A stretch of 64,000 nucleotides of DNA from 2-01-FULL-41-14 sp046317875 (GCA_046317875.1 JBKCVN010000013.1:62001-126000), one strand, 5' to 3'. Counted from the stretch's first letter, positions 26,627 through 36,120 are shown. Numbers and translations are program-made. Notes: generated from the sequence alone by a model not told the origin.

Positions 26627-28185
26627 GATTTCTGTTCCAAGGGTTCAATTCTATTCATGGCTTCATCAAATTCCCGGCGTGTAAAGGCTTTTAACAGGAA
26701 TACCAAGCCTAAATAAACTGCCCCACCCAATCCAATATACAGCCCCAATAAAAGGAAATCATAAAATATTTCCCGGCCGAAATAGGGCAATACTAAGGGC
26801 AACACACTTTTAAGCACTAATCCCATTCCCGATGAAGCTAAAATTAATTTAAGCGCAGACGATCTTAATCGCCGATCAAATACAAAGTCTGTTTTTTGAA
26901 CTAGGCAGATCATTAAAATAGCCACATTAATCCACGAGGCAACCACACTGGCCGCTGCAATTCCATAATAGGAAAAGAATCTAAATAAAATAAAGGTTAA
27001 AATTAAGTTTGATCCAATTGAAATACTAGCCCCCAGCATGGGAATAAAGGTATTGTGCCGGGCAAAAAAGCTGGTGCTTAAAATTTTAACCAATACGTTA
27101 GAGGGCAACGACAAAATATAAATAGAAAGAATGGTGGCAACTTCTTGGGACATTTCAAATGTAAATCGACCATGCTGGAAAAGGGTCATAATCACCGGCA
27201 ATGCAATAAAAAACAGGGCTGCGGTGGCCGGAAAAGTTAAGAAAAAGCTAAATTGCACAATTCGGTTCTCTAAATAGTTAGCGTTATGATCTTCATGATG
27301 TCCCAGCTTTTGGCTCAACAACGGCAAAAGAACCGTACCAATGGCAATTCCCACCACACTTAAAGGAAATTGGTTAATTCGATCTGCATACGCTAAATAA
27401 GAAACGGCCAATGGCACAAACGAGGCCACACTATTAGAGACCACCAAATTAATCTGATACACACCCGCACTGGCCACACCCGGCCCCATTCGGCGCAATA
27501 ACAGTTTTATTTCAGGGGTAAATTTAATAGGCCTGAACTTTAATTTATATCCCATATTCCAACAGCTAACCCATACCCAAGCTAATTGCGCAAACCCTGC
27601 AATCATCACCCCCATACTCAGGGCCCAGCTGGCTTGTTCTAAGCTAGAAGTGGGCCACAACAAAGATAAGATACAAAATACATTTAACAATATGGGGGCC
27701 GCCGTGGCCGCCGCAAATTTGTGCAACGAATTTAGTATCCCTGCACACAAGGCGGCCAAAGCAATAAACAAAATGTAAGGAAATACCAATCGGGACAATT
27801 CGATACCCAATTCAAACTTAGACGGCATACTTTTAAAGCCAGGGGCTAATATTCCCATGACTTCAGGCATCCAAAATTCAAATATAATAATCAGGATAAA
27901 AAGACTTAAGGCCAAAAGGGTAAATATACTAGAGGCAAATCGTATGGCTTCTTTTTTATTTTTATGTTCATTTAGTCGGGTAAACAGGGGAATAAAGGCC
28001 GAATTCAAAGCCCCTTCCGCAAACAGACGGCGAAATAAATTAGGCAGTCGAAAGGCCTGAAAAAAGATGTCCGAAATGCCACTGTCACCAAAAATAGACC
28101 CGATCATCACATCCCGACAATAGCCCAACAGTCGACTAAGGAGAGTAAACCCACTTACGGTGGCGATGGATCGGAAAAAAGTCAT
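26623..28185 (-). CDS. murJ: Lipid II flippase MurJ
   Basis: A 520-residue polytopic membrane protein of the MviN/MurJ family that flips lipid II to the periplasmic face for peptidoglycan synthesis. About 13-14 hydrophobic segments are visible. The N-terminus shows the typical VSGFTLLSRLLGYCRDVMIGS, followed by FFQAFRLPNLFRRLFAEGALNSAFIPLF (conserved blocks around the essential Arg residues of the central cavity). Length is standard. Co-directional and overlapping with trpS; mlaC lies 28 bases upstream. Confidence 0.94.
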   Translation of the reverse strand: MTFFRSIATVSGFTLLSRLLGYCRDVMIGSIFGDSGISDIFFQAFRLPNLFRRLFAEGALNSAFIPLFTRLNEHKNKKEAIRFASSIFTLLALSLFILIIIFEFWMPEVMGILAPGFKSMPSKFELGIELSRLVFPYILFIALAALCAGILNSLHKFAAATAAPILLNVFCILSLLWPTSSLEQASWALSMGVMIAGFAQLAWVWVSCWNMGYKLKFRPIKFTPEIKLLLRRMGPGVASAGVYQINLVVSNSVASFVPLAVSYLAYADRINQFPLSVVGIAIGTVLLPLLSQKLGHHEDHNANYLENRIVQFSFFLTFPATAALFFIALPVIMTLFQHGRFTFEMSQEVATILSIYILSLPSNVLVKILSTSFFARHNTFIPMLGASISIGSNLILTFILFRFFSYYGIAAASVVASWINVAILMICLVQKTDFVFDRRLRSSALKLILASSGMGLVLKSVLPLVLPYFGREIFYDFLLLGLYIGLGGAVYLGLVFLLKAFTRREFDEAMNRIEPLEQKS

Positions 28186-28213
28186 ATTTTATTTCCGAGG
28201 GCTTTTTTCTCCA

Positions 28214-28912
28214 CTACTTTCGCCTGGACGTGGAACTCTTAGAGGCACTGCTTGCAGAAGCCTCAACTATTTTTTTCTGGGGTTTGTTTTTTTTCGTTTT
28301 CAAGTTTTCAATCAGCTTTTTAATACCACCCTGCTGTAAAATGGCAGAAAATTCAGAACGTTGGGTAAGCGCCATGCTGACCCCTTCTACAACCACATCA
28401 AAAATCTTGAAGTCTCCCACTTTTGTGGCATACATGTGCCATTCCAAGGCTATTTTTGAATCATTTGGGCGAATAATTTTACTGGATACAATCATGGTGT
28501 CTATTTTTTTGTCCACCACCCGGCTACTTTCGACTTTGAATGTTTCCTGATTATATTCCCCAAAACGGGCTGCATACACACGAACCACCATGTCCTTAAA
28601 CAAGGACAGGTATTCTTTCATATCATCTGCGCTCACTTGGCGGCGGAAACGACCCAAAACGAATTTACCAATCCGTTCATAATCAAAAGCCTTTACGAAC
28701 AGTTCCTCAAATCTTTTGCGACGTTCCGTTTCACTTAATTCTTTGCCTGTCAGGGTTTTTATCCCTTTGTTGCCCAGGTCCTGAATGAAGCTTTCAGCTT
28801 TTTTACCATCTTGGCTCACAGATAAATCCTTCTGCGACACGCTGGCTACGCCAGAAAGTACAGGGAACAATCCCACAGCAAAAAATAAGATTAAATTTTT
28901 AAACATTTTCAT
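28214..28912 (-). CDS. mlaC: Phospholipid-transport substrate-binding protein MlaC
   Basis: About 232 residues from the ATG at 28912, chosen because GGAG lies four bases before it and because the residues that follow (KMFKNLILFFAVGLFPVLSG) form a clean signal peptide; a longer frame from 28993 would start deep inside mlaA. The mature part follows the MlaC/Ttg2D pattern: helical N-terminus, FDYERIGKFVLGRFRRQ, 'Y...F...VV.VYA.RF..Y', and strands that form the lipid cavity (KIALEWHMYATKVGDFKIFDVVVEGVSM). A Lys/Ser-rich tail ends it. It shuttles phospholipid across the periplasm. Overlaps mlaA by 14 bases. Confidence 0.9.
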   Translation of the reverse strand: MKMFKNLILFFAVGLFPVLSGVASVSQKDLSVSQDGKKAESFIQDLGNKGIKTLTGKELSETERRKRFEELFVKAFDYERIGKFVLGRFRRQVSADDMKEYLSLFKDMVVRVYAARFGEYNQETFKVESSRVVDKKIDTMIVSSKIIRPNDSKIALEWHMYATKVGDFKIFDVVVEGVSMALTQRSEFSAILQQGGIKKLIENLKTKKNKPQKKIVEASASSASKSSTSRRK

Positions 28913-29729
28913 CCAGCTCCATATCATCATCAAACATAAATTCATCCACAGATGGCCTGCTGTAATGAACCTTACCATCCATTCGATTGGCATCCATGTA
29001 TTGTTTATAAAAACTTCTCATGGCCGCATAAAAATCCAAAGAATTTTCGCGGAAGCTTTTAATATCCTCGGTGATATTAGCCCGCGCTGTTAGGAATTGC
29101 AAGCTGGTGCGCCAATATAGCCACGATTCCTTATCCTGTTGACGCGCATGGTAATTGATAGGATCCATAATATAGTCACCCAACAGCCCACCAATATAAC
29201 GGGGGTTGGCTGGACCAAAGATGGGCAGCACAAGATAGGGGCCTTGGGGCACCCCCCAATGCTTCAATGTGGTATTAAATCCTTCTTTATGGGCTTCTAA
29301 GCCCAGGTGTCTAGCCACATCAAATAACCCGAATATACCAAACACAGTATTAATGAAAAATCTTGAAAAACTTTCTAGGGCCTTATTCTTTTTTTTCTGC
29401 AAACAGTCATTAATGAAAATCAGGGGTTCCGATGTATTGTGCAGGACATTGGAAATCATCATCTGCACATCTAAAGGCACAGCTAAACGATACATGTTGG
29501 CAACAGGGTCAATCAACACACCATCCACCACTTCGTTAAAGGCAAATATTTTCCGATTGATGACTTCAAAGGGGTCATCATCTAGATCCCCCTCATATCT
29601 ATCGGTTTTTTCTTTTTGCACCTTATAGGAATCAACCGGCGATGCGGCAGGCGTTGCTACAGAAAGATGGGCTCCACCCATCACCAAAAGCCATGCCCCA
29701 TAAAAAAACCCTAAAAGGTTATATCTCAT
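28899..29729 (-). CDS. mlaA: MlaA (VacJ) family lipid-asymmetry protein
   Basis: A 276-residue protein of the MlaA family, which removes mislocalised phospholipid from the outer membrane and passes it to MlaC. Family blocks are DPFEVINRKIFAFNEVVDG (about 51-69), SRFFINTVFGIFGLFDVA (about 141-158) and the GVPQGPYLVLPIFGPANPR loop (about 179-197). The N-terminus is a hydrophobic signal (GFFYGAWLLVMGGAHLSVA) but has no lipobox cysteine, unlike most MlaA proteins, which are lipoproteins. It is followed directly by mlaC, so both steps are encoded in one operon. Confidence 0.92.
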   Translation of the reverse strand: MRYNLLGFFYGAWLLVMGGAHLSVATPAASPVDSYKVQKEKTDRYEGDLDDDPFEVINRKIFAFNEVVDGVLIDPVANMYRLAVPLDVQMMISNVLHNTSEPLIFINDCLQKKKNKALESFSRFFINTVFGIFGLFDVARHLGLEAHKEGFNTTLKHWGVPQGPYLVLPIFGPANPRYIGGLLGDYIMDPINYHARQQDKESWLYWRTSLQFLTARANITEDIKSFRENSLDFYAAMRSFYKQYMDANRMDGKVHYSRPSVDEFMFDDDMELDENV

Positions 29730-29802
29730 CTACTTTTTTCCCTTATTTAAAGTGTAGTAGATGTTACAAAGATATGCAATGATTGAAAACTTAAACAAAA
29801 AG

Positions 29803-29841
29803 AAAATAGAGGATATAAATCTTTGTTATATCCTCTATTTT
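29803..29841. terminator. Rho-independent terminator, probably bidirectional
   Basis: A 16-bp perfect stem (AAAATAGAGGATATAA at 29803-29818, complementary half at 29826-29841) with a 7-base loop, flanked by T-rich tracts on both sides. It lies 40 bases after the stop of the giant coiled-coil gene, reading on the minus strand, and separates that transcript from mlaA-mlaC-murJ-trpS. Confidence 0.85.
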
Positions 29842-29880
29842 TTAAAATGTTCCTAAGAAAGCCTTTAAATAGGGGCCTGA

Positions 29881-30378
29881 TTATCCAAAAATTGGGTTTT
29901 CTTGGTCATTTTCGTCAAACCTCAATTTTGGAACACCACCCACAAACCTTTGATCTTCCATTCTAACAGGTCCCGCCTTAACCACCGAGGCAGAGGGTGT
30001 TTTATTGGTTAACGTCCCCAAAGGTTTTCGGCTGCGCGGGGTCGTTAAGCCTTCCCCTAGTTTTTTCCTTTTCTGGGAAATAGGCATATCGGGGACTGTT
30101 TTTAGATCATGACCCTTATCCTTTAAGGCTCCCACCACTATTTTCATCATGGCTTCATACTGATCCGGACCAACCGTCCCCAAGGCACTCAGTTGAGCAA
30201 ACAATTTTTTCGCAAAAGGTGTTTGTTGGCCCACCAACATACCGCCGGGGCTTACCATACCTGAATCCCGTCGTGTTTCGCGCACAGGTGTTCTGGGCTC
30301 ACCTACCATATCTCTTTGTTTGTTTACCGAAAGAGAAATGCCATTTTCCTTGCCCCCAAAAGAATCACGATAGGTGGT
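29881..30378 (-). other. C-terminal segment with KEN box, D-box, CDK-type sites and basic patch
   Basis: Within the giant coiled-coil protein, residues about 1500-1664 contain several motifs. A KEN box lies at 1509-1511 (30343-30351). T-P-V-R at 1529-1532 is a full CDK consensus. S-P is at 1542, T-P at 1552, 1612 and 1626. K-K-L-F at 1556-1559 resembles a cyclin-docking R/K-x-L motif. KRKK at 1602-1605 is a monopartite nuclear-signal-like patch. RKPLGTLTN at 1616-1624 (30004-30030) exactly fits the RxxLxxxxN destruction box. The motifs and their codons are read directly from the DNA; any function in a host is inference. Confidence 0.6.
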
Positions 30379-33300
30379 GGTTCCGGTGTGTTCACCACTT
30401 TCCCGTTTAAGCTTATCCACCATAAAAGTTAAGCTGTCGTTTTTTTCTTCCAGCTCGGTAATTTGGGCGCGGGCTTCTTCCAGATCTTTATTGGCATGGT
30501 AGACCTGTCCTTTCTGTTGTTGCAATTCAGACGACAGGCTTTCTTGACGTTTTTTTGCTTGTGCCAATAAAGTGTCGATGGAAGATTTGTCTTTCTTCAG
30601 GGCAGAAAGTTCTGTTTTCGTCTCCTCTAACACAGTCAACGCCATTTGTTTTTCTTGAACCGCAGCTTCATAAGCTTGGCGAAGGTTATGATATTCTGCA
30701 CGGTCTTTTTCCAAAGACACTTTCAGCTCCTCAAGACGGTTCAGGGTATTTCTTCTTTCCTCTTCGCTTAGGGCCAAAGATTCTTTTTGCACTGAAATTT
30801 CATCTTCTAACCCACGCAAGTGGCTCTCTATCTGAGCACGGTCTTTTTCTAAGTCCTGTTTTTCAAGATCCCGTTTTGTTTTAAAGTCTGTCTCCAGGGC
30901 TATGATTTTTGCTTTCAACTCGTCCCGTTCCCGTTCTAAAGAATGATTTTTTTGCCGTTCTTCATTTATTTTTTGGTCATGTTCACGGAAACTCTCCTCA
31001 ACTTCATTCATCTCCTTTTCTGCCGCGCTTAATTTTCTGGTGGACTGGGTTAACTTCTTGCTTAAAGATTCCACTTCATTTCTAGCCCCCAGTACGGTAC
31101 TTGACTGTTCATCAAGGGTATCTTTCAGCTCGCCAATCGTATATTCAAGGTCATCTTTTGCTGCATTAAGTGATATAACCTCTTTTTTAAGATCCTCTAT
31201 TCGTTGGGCTTGGGACAAAATTTCATTTTGCAATCCTTTTTGAGTTTCTTCTGCCTGGTCCAGTTCGGATTGCTTTTGCCGAATCTCTTTATCTAGGTCT
31301 ATTACTTTTTCAGATTCAATCTTAAACTTGGACTCGACATCCTCCAGATTTTTTTTCTGGCTTTTTGCTGCTTCATCCGCGGTTAACAAAGACTGTTTAA
31401 GTTTAGCTTTTTCTGTTGTAAGCGTTACAACCTTATCTTCAAGATTCGAGATCTCACCCGTTAAAGTATCATTATTTTTGTTCAAAGATACAATCAGCTT
31501 GCGCACAGCGCCCATATAAGCCACCAGATCGTTTGAAGATTCTGAAACTCCAGACCCAGCCAATATATCCGCCAACGTTTCTGCGCACTCTGTAAGCTGG
31601 TTTTGGATCCTTAAAGCTTCCTCTTGAGATTTCCTTAAGTTTTGCTCCAAAGTTCTTTTCTCTTTTTGGAAAGCTTCTTCTTGGTCGCGTTTTTGACGCT
31701 GAAGATTCAGAACCTCTTCCTCTAGTTTTCTGAGCTCTGAAGACAAGAAGTCATTCTTGGTATCCGCTTCGCTAGACTTTCTTCGAAGGTCGCTCAAGGC
31801 CTTTTCTTGGTTTCTAGATTGTTCTTCTAAGGCGATCTTTTCCTTCTCTAAAATGTCACGCTTATCCGTCGCTGCTTTTAACCGAGCCTGAAGGGCTTGA
31901 GATTCCTCTCCCATTTTCTCCAGTTGCTGAATGAATTCTTTATTCTTTTGCTCCTTAGCTTCTAATGTTCTGGAAAGAATATCCCGTTCTTCAATGACCT
32001 TGCTTAATTGATTCTGCAAAGAGATTTTTTCAGCACTGGCGTCAGACTTGGTGGCCTCTAATTCTGCATTTAAAGAACGTACTTGTGTTTCACTTTCTTC
32101 GAATTTTTTCTTTAAAGTCACTATATCTTCTTTCAGACTTTCTTGTTCCAGTTCCACCTCTGTCTTACGGGACATAATTTTAGATTTTTCAGACTCCAAC
32201 TCTCGAATAGTTCGTTCCTGGCCTGCAATCGTTGTTCTATGGGTTGCCAGTGTGGTGCCTAATTCATCCAGTTTTCCTTGTAAATCTTGCATTTCAGACA
32301 CAAAAATCCCTAATGCGTGACGCTCTCCATCTAATTTAGCCTCCGTCTCCTTTAATAAAGATTCGCGGTCGGTTTTCTGGTCCTCTAAACGCTTCATAAC
32401 TTCGGCATGCTGCTTTACCTGAGCCTCGAGAATAACTTCATACGAAGTTTTTAACTGAGCCTGGCGTTGTTCTGCGGCTATTTTTTCGGCCATAAATTGT
32501 TCTTGAAGAGTTTTAATTTTTTGCGAATGGGCCAGGGCCTCCTCTTGGGATTGGGATTGGGTTTGGATCAAGCTTTCTTTGGTTTGTCGCAGGTCAGCTT
32601 CTAAACCAGCCACCTTTTCTTCATGGGCTTTTATGGCTTTTTCATGCTCAGTTTGAAGGTTCGAGACTTTTTCTTCATACTCTTTGGAAAGCAAAGCTTG
32701 TTCTGCCTGGGCTTTTTGCTGCAGCTGAACCAGGGCCTGTTCCGCTGCGTCTAGCTGGGCCGTCAACGCCTTTTCTTTGGATGCATGGGCCTGCTCTGCC
32801 TGTTGCATTTCTATTCTTAAGGCATGAACTGCCCCTTCTTTTTTAGCCAATAACGTCGCTTTTTGCTGTTTCAATTCTGTAGTATAAGACCCATGAATTT
32901 CATCTATCTTTTGGGTATGGGCATGCTGCAAATCTGCATAGCTTTTTTCAGCCTTCGCTTGGGATTCAACCAACTGGGCCTGTAACAGCTGAATGCCTTC
33001 CGCCCCTGTCTTGCGCGCTTCCTCCAACCGTCCTTCCAGCTGGGCCTGTTCCATATGATGTTTTTTCTCCAGAACCTCTAAACGAGAACTATAATCGGTG
33101 TTCAGGCTTTTCAAATTTTGTTCATAGGTTGAAGATAAAAGCTGTATTTCTTCATCAGCACTTTTCTTTTGTTCTTCTAGTTCTTGCTGGGCTTTTTGAA
33201 GGCGGGCATTCAAATCGTCCATAGCCGTTCTGGATACCTGCTGTTGCTGATTCTTTTCCTGACTCAGCTTTTCCATAATGGTTTGATGAGTCTTTATATT

Positions 33301-34875
33301 TGATTCTAAATCAGAAATGGCTTTTTGATGGGCTACGGTTAACGAGGCGATATGTGCCGTATGTTGTTCTTCTAGGGCTGTTTTTTCTGTGGCTGCTGTT
33401 TGGGTATTAAGTTTTAAGGCCAATTCTAGGGCCTCAATTTTTGAGGCCAACTCGGCATTCCTAACCTCAGACGCACTCAACATATTTTGCGCATTTTTCA
33501 GAAGATCATTCAAAGAAGTATGATCTTTTTCAAGAGCTGCCTTGGCTTGTGCAGTAAGATCAAGCTGTCTTTCTGTCTCAGCTAATTGGGAAAAAGTTTT
33601 TGCATGCTGATCTTGTAAAGTTTCCAGCTCTTTTAAGATCTTTTCTTTTTCTACTTTCACCTTCACAAGATTTTCTTTTTCAGCATTCAACTGCCCCTGA
33701 AGCAACTGATATTCTTTTTCTTGTTTTTGAATAGATTCTTCTAATTCGTAAATGCGAACCTCTAATTGTTCAATCTTTTGTTGTTTGGCCTTCCCTTCTT
33801 TTTTCAGGGCTTCTTCTTGGGCTAAAAAGGTTTCTTTTTGTGCCAAGGCTGCCTGACTTAAACGTTTGTTTTCCCCTTCTAATTGGGCCAAGCGAGCAGA
33901 AGCTGTTTGGAATCTAGAAGCGATATCTTCTTGTACCGCATCTAAAAATTCATCAATTTGGGCCCCTTTTAAAAGGTCTGCTAAGGAAACAGAAGAACGA
34001 TAAGAATGTTCACCAAATTGTTCTCCCAACTGGTGGCACCCCAGTGCATCGAATACTTTCTTTACCATAGAGTCTTGCTTTTCTTGGGCTTGACGCAGAT
34101 TTTCAGTAAGCTCGGCAACCTTGGCATGGGCTCCAGTTAAATTACCCCTAATATCGCTCAGCTTTCCTTCCAAATCAGCCACCTCTTTTTCCAAAGCTTC
34201 TTTGGCTTTCAAAGCACTACATTTATCTTTTTTAGACAAGATTAACTGTTTGTTTAAATCGGCAATTTTTTCTTCTTCTGCCCTCAAAGATTCTTCATTT
34301 CTTTTCTGGGCTTCTTGTATGCGTTTCAGCTCGCTCTCTAATCTCAGCTTTTCAGCCGCATGTTCTTGTTGACCAATAGAAGAATTCTTTAATTTAGTAT
34401 CTGCAATCATTTGCAAAGCTTGTAATTTAATCTTCTCAGATTTTAGATCTTGTTTCTCTTTCTCTAATTTCTCTTTAGTTTTTCTGGTAGACTCCAAATC
34501 TGTTGTTAAAGATTCAATCTTTTTTAATAAACCCTTTATTTGTGATTCTTCCAATGGAATGGTTTGTTTTTTTCGCTTCAGATCATCGGAAATTTTTTCT
34601 TGTTCTTGCAACAAAGTGCCTGCAGCAGTCTCTTGGTCGGCCAAGGCTTGCTTGACCGCCAACTGAATTTCCAAAGCCCGCTTGCCCTCGTCTATTAATG
34701 CCGTGTTTTTAGAAGGACTAGACACCGGAATAAAAACGGGAACTTCTTCTGTTGTGTGGATATGTTGGGCATATCTTTTTTTTAAATCAGCTTCACACTC
34801 CGCATCAAAAGCGCTCGACCATGAGAGACTGGAAAGAATAGCAATATAAGATATAGCTGCAGAAAAGTGTTTCAT
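29881..34875 (-). CDS. Giant exported coiled-coil protein with degron-like C-terminal tail
   Basis: A 1664-residue protein of no recognised family. Residues 1-22 form a signal peptide (FSAAISYIAILSSLSWSSAFDA). From about 60 to 1490 it is almost continuous heptad-type coiled coil rich in Glu, Lys, Gln, Leu and Ala. Two short non-coiled breaks stand out, near residues 275-325 (VFDALGCHQLGEQF ... LADLLKGAQIDEFL) and near 1100-1130 (TECAETLADILAGSGVSE). The last 156 residues are different: non-coiled, Pro/Thr/Arg-rich, carrying eukaryotic cell-cycle-type linear motifs described in the next entry. The gene is 22 bases downstream of an outer-membrane barrel gene on the same strand and is closed by a strong terminator. 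The ribosome site (GGATTTTTATT) is weak. Coiled-coil composition alone would also fit a structural or SMC-like protein, but the signal peptide and lack of ATPase motifs argue against SMC. Confidence 0.85.
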   Translation of the reverse strand: MKHFSAAISYIAILSSLSWSSAFDAECEADLKKRYAQHIHTTEEVPVFIPVSSPSKNTALIDEGKRALEIQLAVKQALADQETAAGTLLQEQEKISDDLKRKKQTIPLEESQIKGLLKKIESLTTDLESTRKTKEKLEKEKQDLKSEKIKLQALQMIADTKLKNSSIGQQEHAAEKLRLESELKRIQEAQKRNEESLRAEEEKIADLNKQLILSKKDKCSALKAKEALEKEVADLEGKLSDIRGNLTGAHAKVAELTENLRQAQEKQDSMVKKVFDALGCHQLGEQFGEHSYRSSVSLADLLKGAQIDEFLDAVQEDIASRFQTASARLAQLEGENKRLSQAALAQKETFLAQEEALKKEGKAKQQKIEQLEVRIYELEESIQKQEKEYQLLQGQLNAEKENLVKVKVEKEKILKELETLQDQHAKTFSQLAETERQLDLTAQAKAALEKDHTSLNDLLKNAQNMLSASEVRNAELASKIEALELALKLNTQTAATEKTALEEQHTAHIASLTVAHQKAISDLESNIKTHQTIMEKLSQEKNQQQQVSRTAMDDLNARLQKAQQELEEQKKSADEEIQLLSSTYEQNLKSLNTDYSSRLEVLEKKHHMEQAQLEGRLEEARKTGAEGIQLLQAQLVESQAKAEKSYADLQHAHTQKIDEIHGSYTTELKQQKATLLAKKEGAVHALRIEMQQAEQAHASKEKALTAQLDAAEQALVQLQQKAQAEQALLSKEYEEKVSNLQTEHEKAIKAHEEKVAGLEADLRQTKESLIQTQSQSQEEALAHSQKIKTLQEQFMAEKIAAEQRQAQLKTSYEVILEAQVKQHAEVMKRLEDQKTDRESLLKETEAKLDGERHALGIFVSEMQDLQGKLDELGTTLATHRTTIAGQERTIRELESEKSKIMSRKTEVELEQESLKEDIVTLKKKFEESETQVRSLNAELEATKSDASAEKISLQNQLSKVIEERDILSRTLEAKEQKNKEFIQQLEKMGEESQALQARLKAATDKRDILEKEKIALEEQSRNQEKALSDLRRKSSEADTKNDFLSSELRKLEEEVLNLQRQKRDQEEAFQKEKRTLEQNLRKSQEEALRIQNQLTECAETLADILAGSGVSESSNDLVAYMGAVRKLIVSLNKNNDTLTGEISNLEDKVVTLTTEKAKLKQSLLTADEAAKSQKKNLEDVESKFKIESEKVIDLDKEIRQKQSELDQAEETQKGLQNEILSQAQRIEDLKKEVISLNAAKDDLEYTIGELKDTLDEQSSTVLGARNEVESLSKKLTQSTRKLSAAEKEMNEVEESFREHDQKINEERQKNHSLERERDELKAKIIALETDFKTKRDLEKQDLEKDRAQIESHLRGLEDEISVQKESLALSEEERRNTLNRLEELKVSLEKDRAEYHNLRQAYEAAVQEKQMALTVLEETKTELSALKKDKSSIDTLLAQAKKRQESLSSELQQQKGQVYHANKDLEEARAQITELEEKNDSLTFMVDKLKRESGEHTGTTTYRDSFGGKENGISLSVNKQRDMVGEPRTPVRETRRDSGMVSPGGMLVGQQTPFAKKLFAQLSALGTVGPDQYEAMMKIVVGALKDKGHDLKTVPDMPISQKRKKLGEGLTTPRSRKPLGTLTNKTPSASVVKAGPVRMEDQRFVGGVPKLRFDENDQENPIFG

Positions 34876-34897
34876 AATAAAAATCCAAACCTAAAAT

Positions 34898-35620
34898 TTA
34901 TAACTTAATGGAAAGACCGATACGTGCCATAGAGACTCTGGGAGCAATTTTCATAGCTAATTGGGCGCCCCCAACAGATGCCATGTTCTTAAAATTCTGA
35001 TAAATTGAATAACTATAGTTCAGATCCAAAGATAACTTTTCGGATAAGAAAGTCTTAATCCCTACACCAGGGGTAATTGCCCACAACTTTTTAGAAAGTT
35101 TACTTTCATAGCCATTCAATTTTCCATGAACAGAAAACTTGCTACAGTCAATACCTAAGCTGCCATATAAAATGGAATGATCCGTCATCTGAAAACCAGC
35201 TTTTGATCTGATCCCAATCCCATATTGTCGATTTAATCTCTCTGTAAAAATCATTGGTCGACCATGCATATATATGCTAGAAGAGACTGACTTAGCTCGG
35301 TGCCCATCCCGAAAAATGGTGGCCTCAAGGGCTAAGTAAGTGGAGTCTAGAAGTTGACTTGCTCCAATATCTAAAGATCCCAAAAAAGAATTAGAAGACA
35401 TATCTCTGCCTCCTGCTATGAATGATCCTGGCGTTGAAAAAGACGAATCCTTCTTGGCAGACAAATAAGAATGGCCCACAGACCCTGTGACATAAAAGCC
35501 AGAAAATGCTTCTTTCGCTTTATCAGATGGAATGGTGGCAAAAGAAGTGCTGGCACCCACAGTGCCCAAAAAGAAAGCTGAAAATATGGATAGTGATAAG
35601 TATAAACTTTTATTTTTCAT
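34898..35620 (-). CDS. Outer-membrane beta-barrel protein (OmpA/Msp4-like porin family)
   Basis: A 240-residue exported protein. It has a signal peptide at about residues 1-29 (SLSIFSAFFLGTVGASTSFA), then SGFYVTGSVGHSYLSAKKD, the usual first strand and loop of 8-stranded barrels. Alternating amphipathic strands lead to a terminal MARIGLSIKL strand. This matches the 'outer membrane beta-barrel' family common in alphaproteobacteria (Omp25/Msp4-like). Function is not specific; such proteins are surface antigens. It immediately precedes the giant coiled-coil gene on the same strand, suggesting joint transcription. Upstream on the minus strand is an AT-rich region likely to hold the promoter. Confidence 0.8.
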   Translation of the reverse strand: MKNKSLYLSLSIFSAFFLGTVGASTSFATIPSDKAKEAFSGFYVTGSVGHSYLSAKKDSSFSTPGSFIAGGRDMSSNSFLGSLDIGASQLLDSTYLALEATIFRDGHRAKSVSSSIYMHGRPMIFTERLNRQYGIGIRSKAGFQMTDHSILYGSLGIDCSKFSVHGKLNGYESKLSKKLWAITPGVGIKTFLSEKLSLDLNYSYSIYQNFKNMASVGGAQLAMKIAPRVSMARIGLSIKL

Positions 35621-35867
35621 GTTACATCCTAAATTATATTTTTTATTATCGTATACTTACTTTCATATATACGAATTTTCTACAGTAAAGTTTCCCTGAA
35701 AAATATGCAGAAAACACATACCTTTAAAGGATGGCCGAAATTTTCCCATGTTAGCCCTGAAAAAAAAGAATAAAAAATTGAATAAAAATGGTTTTTTCTA
35801 TTGATATTAGAATCAAGAAAAAGCTTGCCAAAAAAACTAAGCCCTTGTATGAAAAGGAATCCAGAAT

Positions 35868-35943
35868 GTCCCCATCGTCTAGAGGTCTAGGACACTGCCC
35901 TCTCACGGCAGCAACACGGGTTCGAATCCCGTTGGGGACGCCA
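35868..35943 (+). tRNA. tRNA-Glu (CUC)
   Basis: Acceptor GTCCCCA pairs with TGGGGAC. The anticodon stem CTGCC/GGCAG encloses CTCTCAC with anticodon CTC. The T arm is ACGGG-TTCGAAT-CCCGT, and CCA is encoded at 35941-35943. A CUC isoacceptor reads only GAG, so a UUC tRNA-Glu must exist elsewhere. Confidence 0.95.
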
Positions 35944-36120
35944 TTATGAATTCGCTAAATAAATCACAACCCTGCCATCACTAAACATCCTTATGCCTCA
36001 AACACAGCTTAAAAAAGTTCACCCGAAGCCTCACTTGCGCCGATTGATAGGATAAAAAATCATTTAAAGGGATGCCGATAGCTGTATTCAGACTTATGGG
36101 TTCTCTAATATAAAACAATA

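Noticed and set aside
29881..34875. Giant coiled-coil protein as SMC or chromosome-condensation protein
   Set aside because: No Walker A or B, no ABC signature and a clear signal peptide at the N-terminus.
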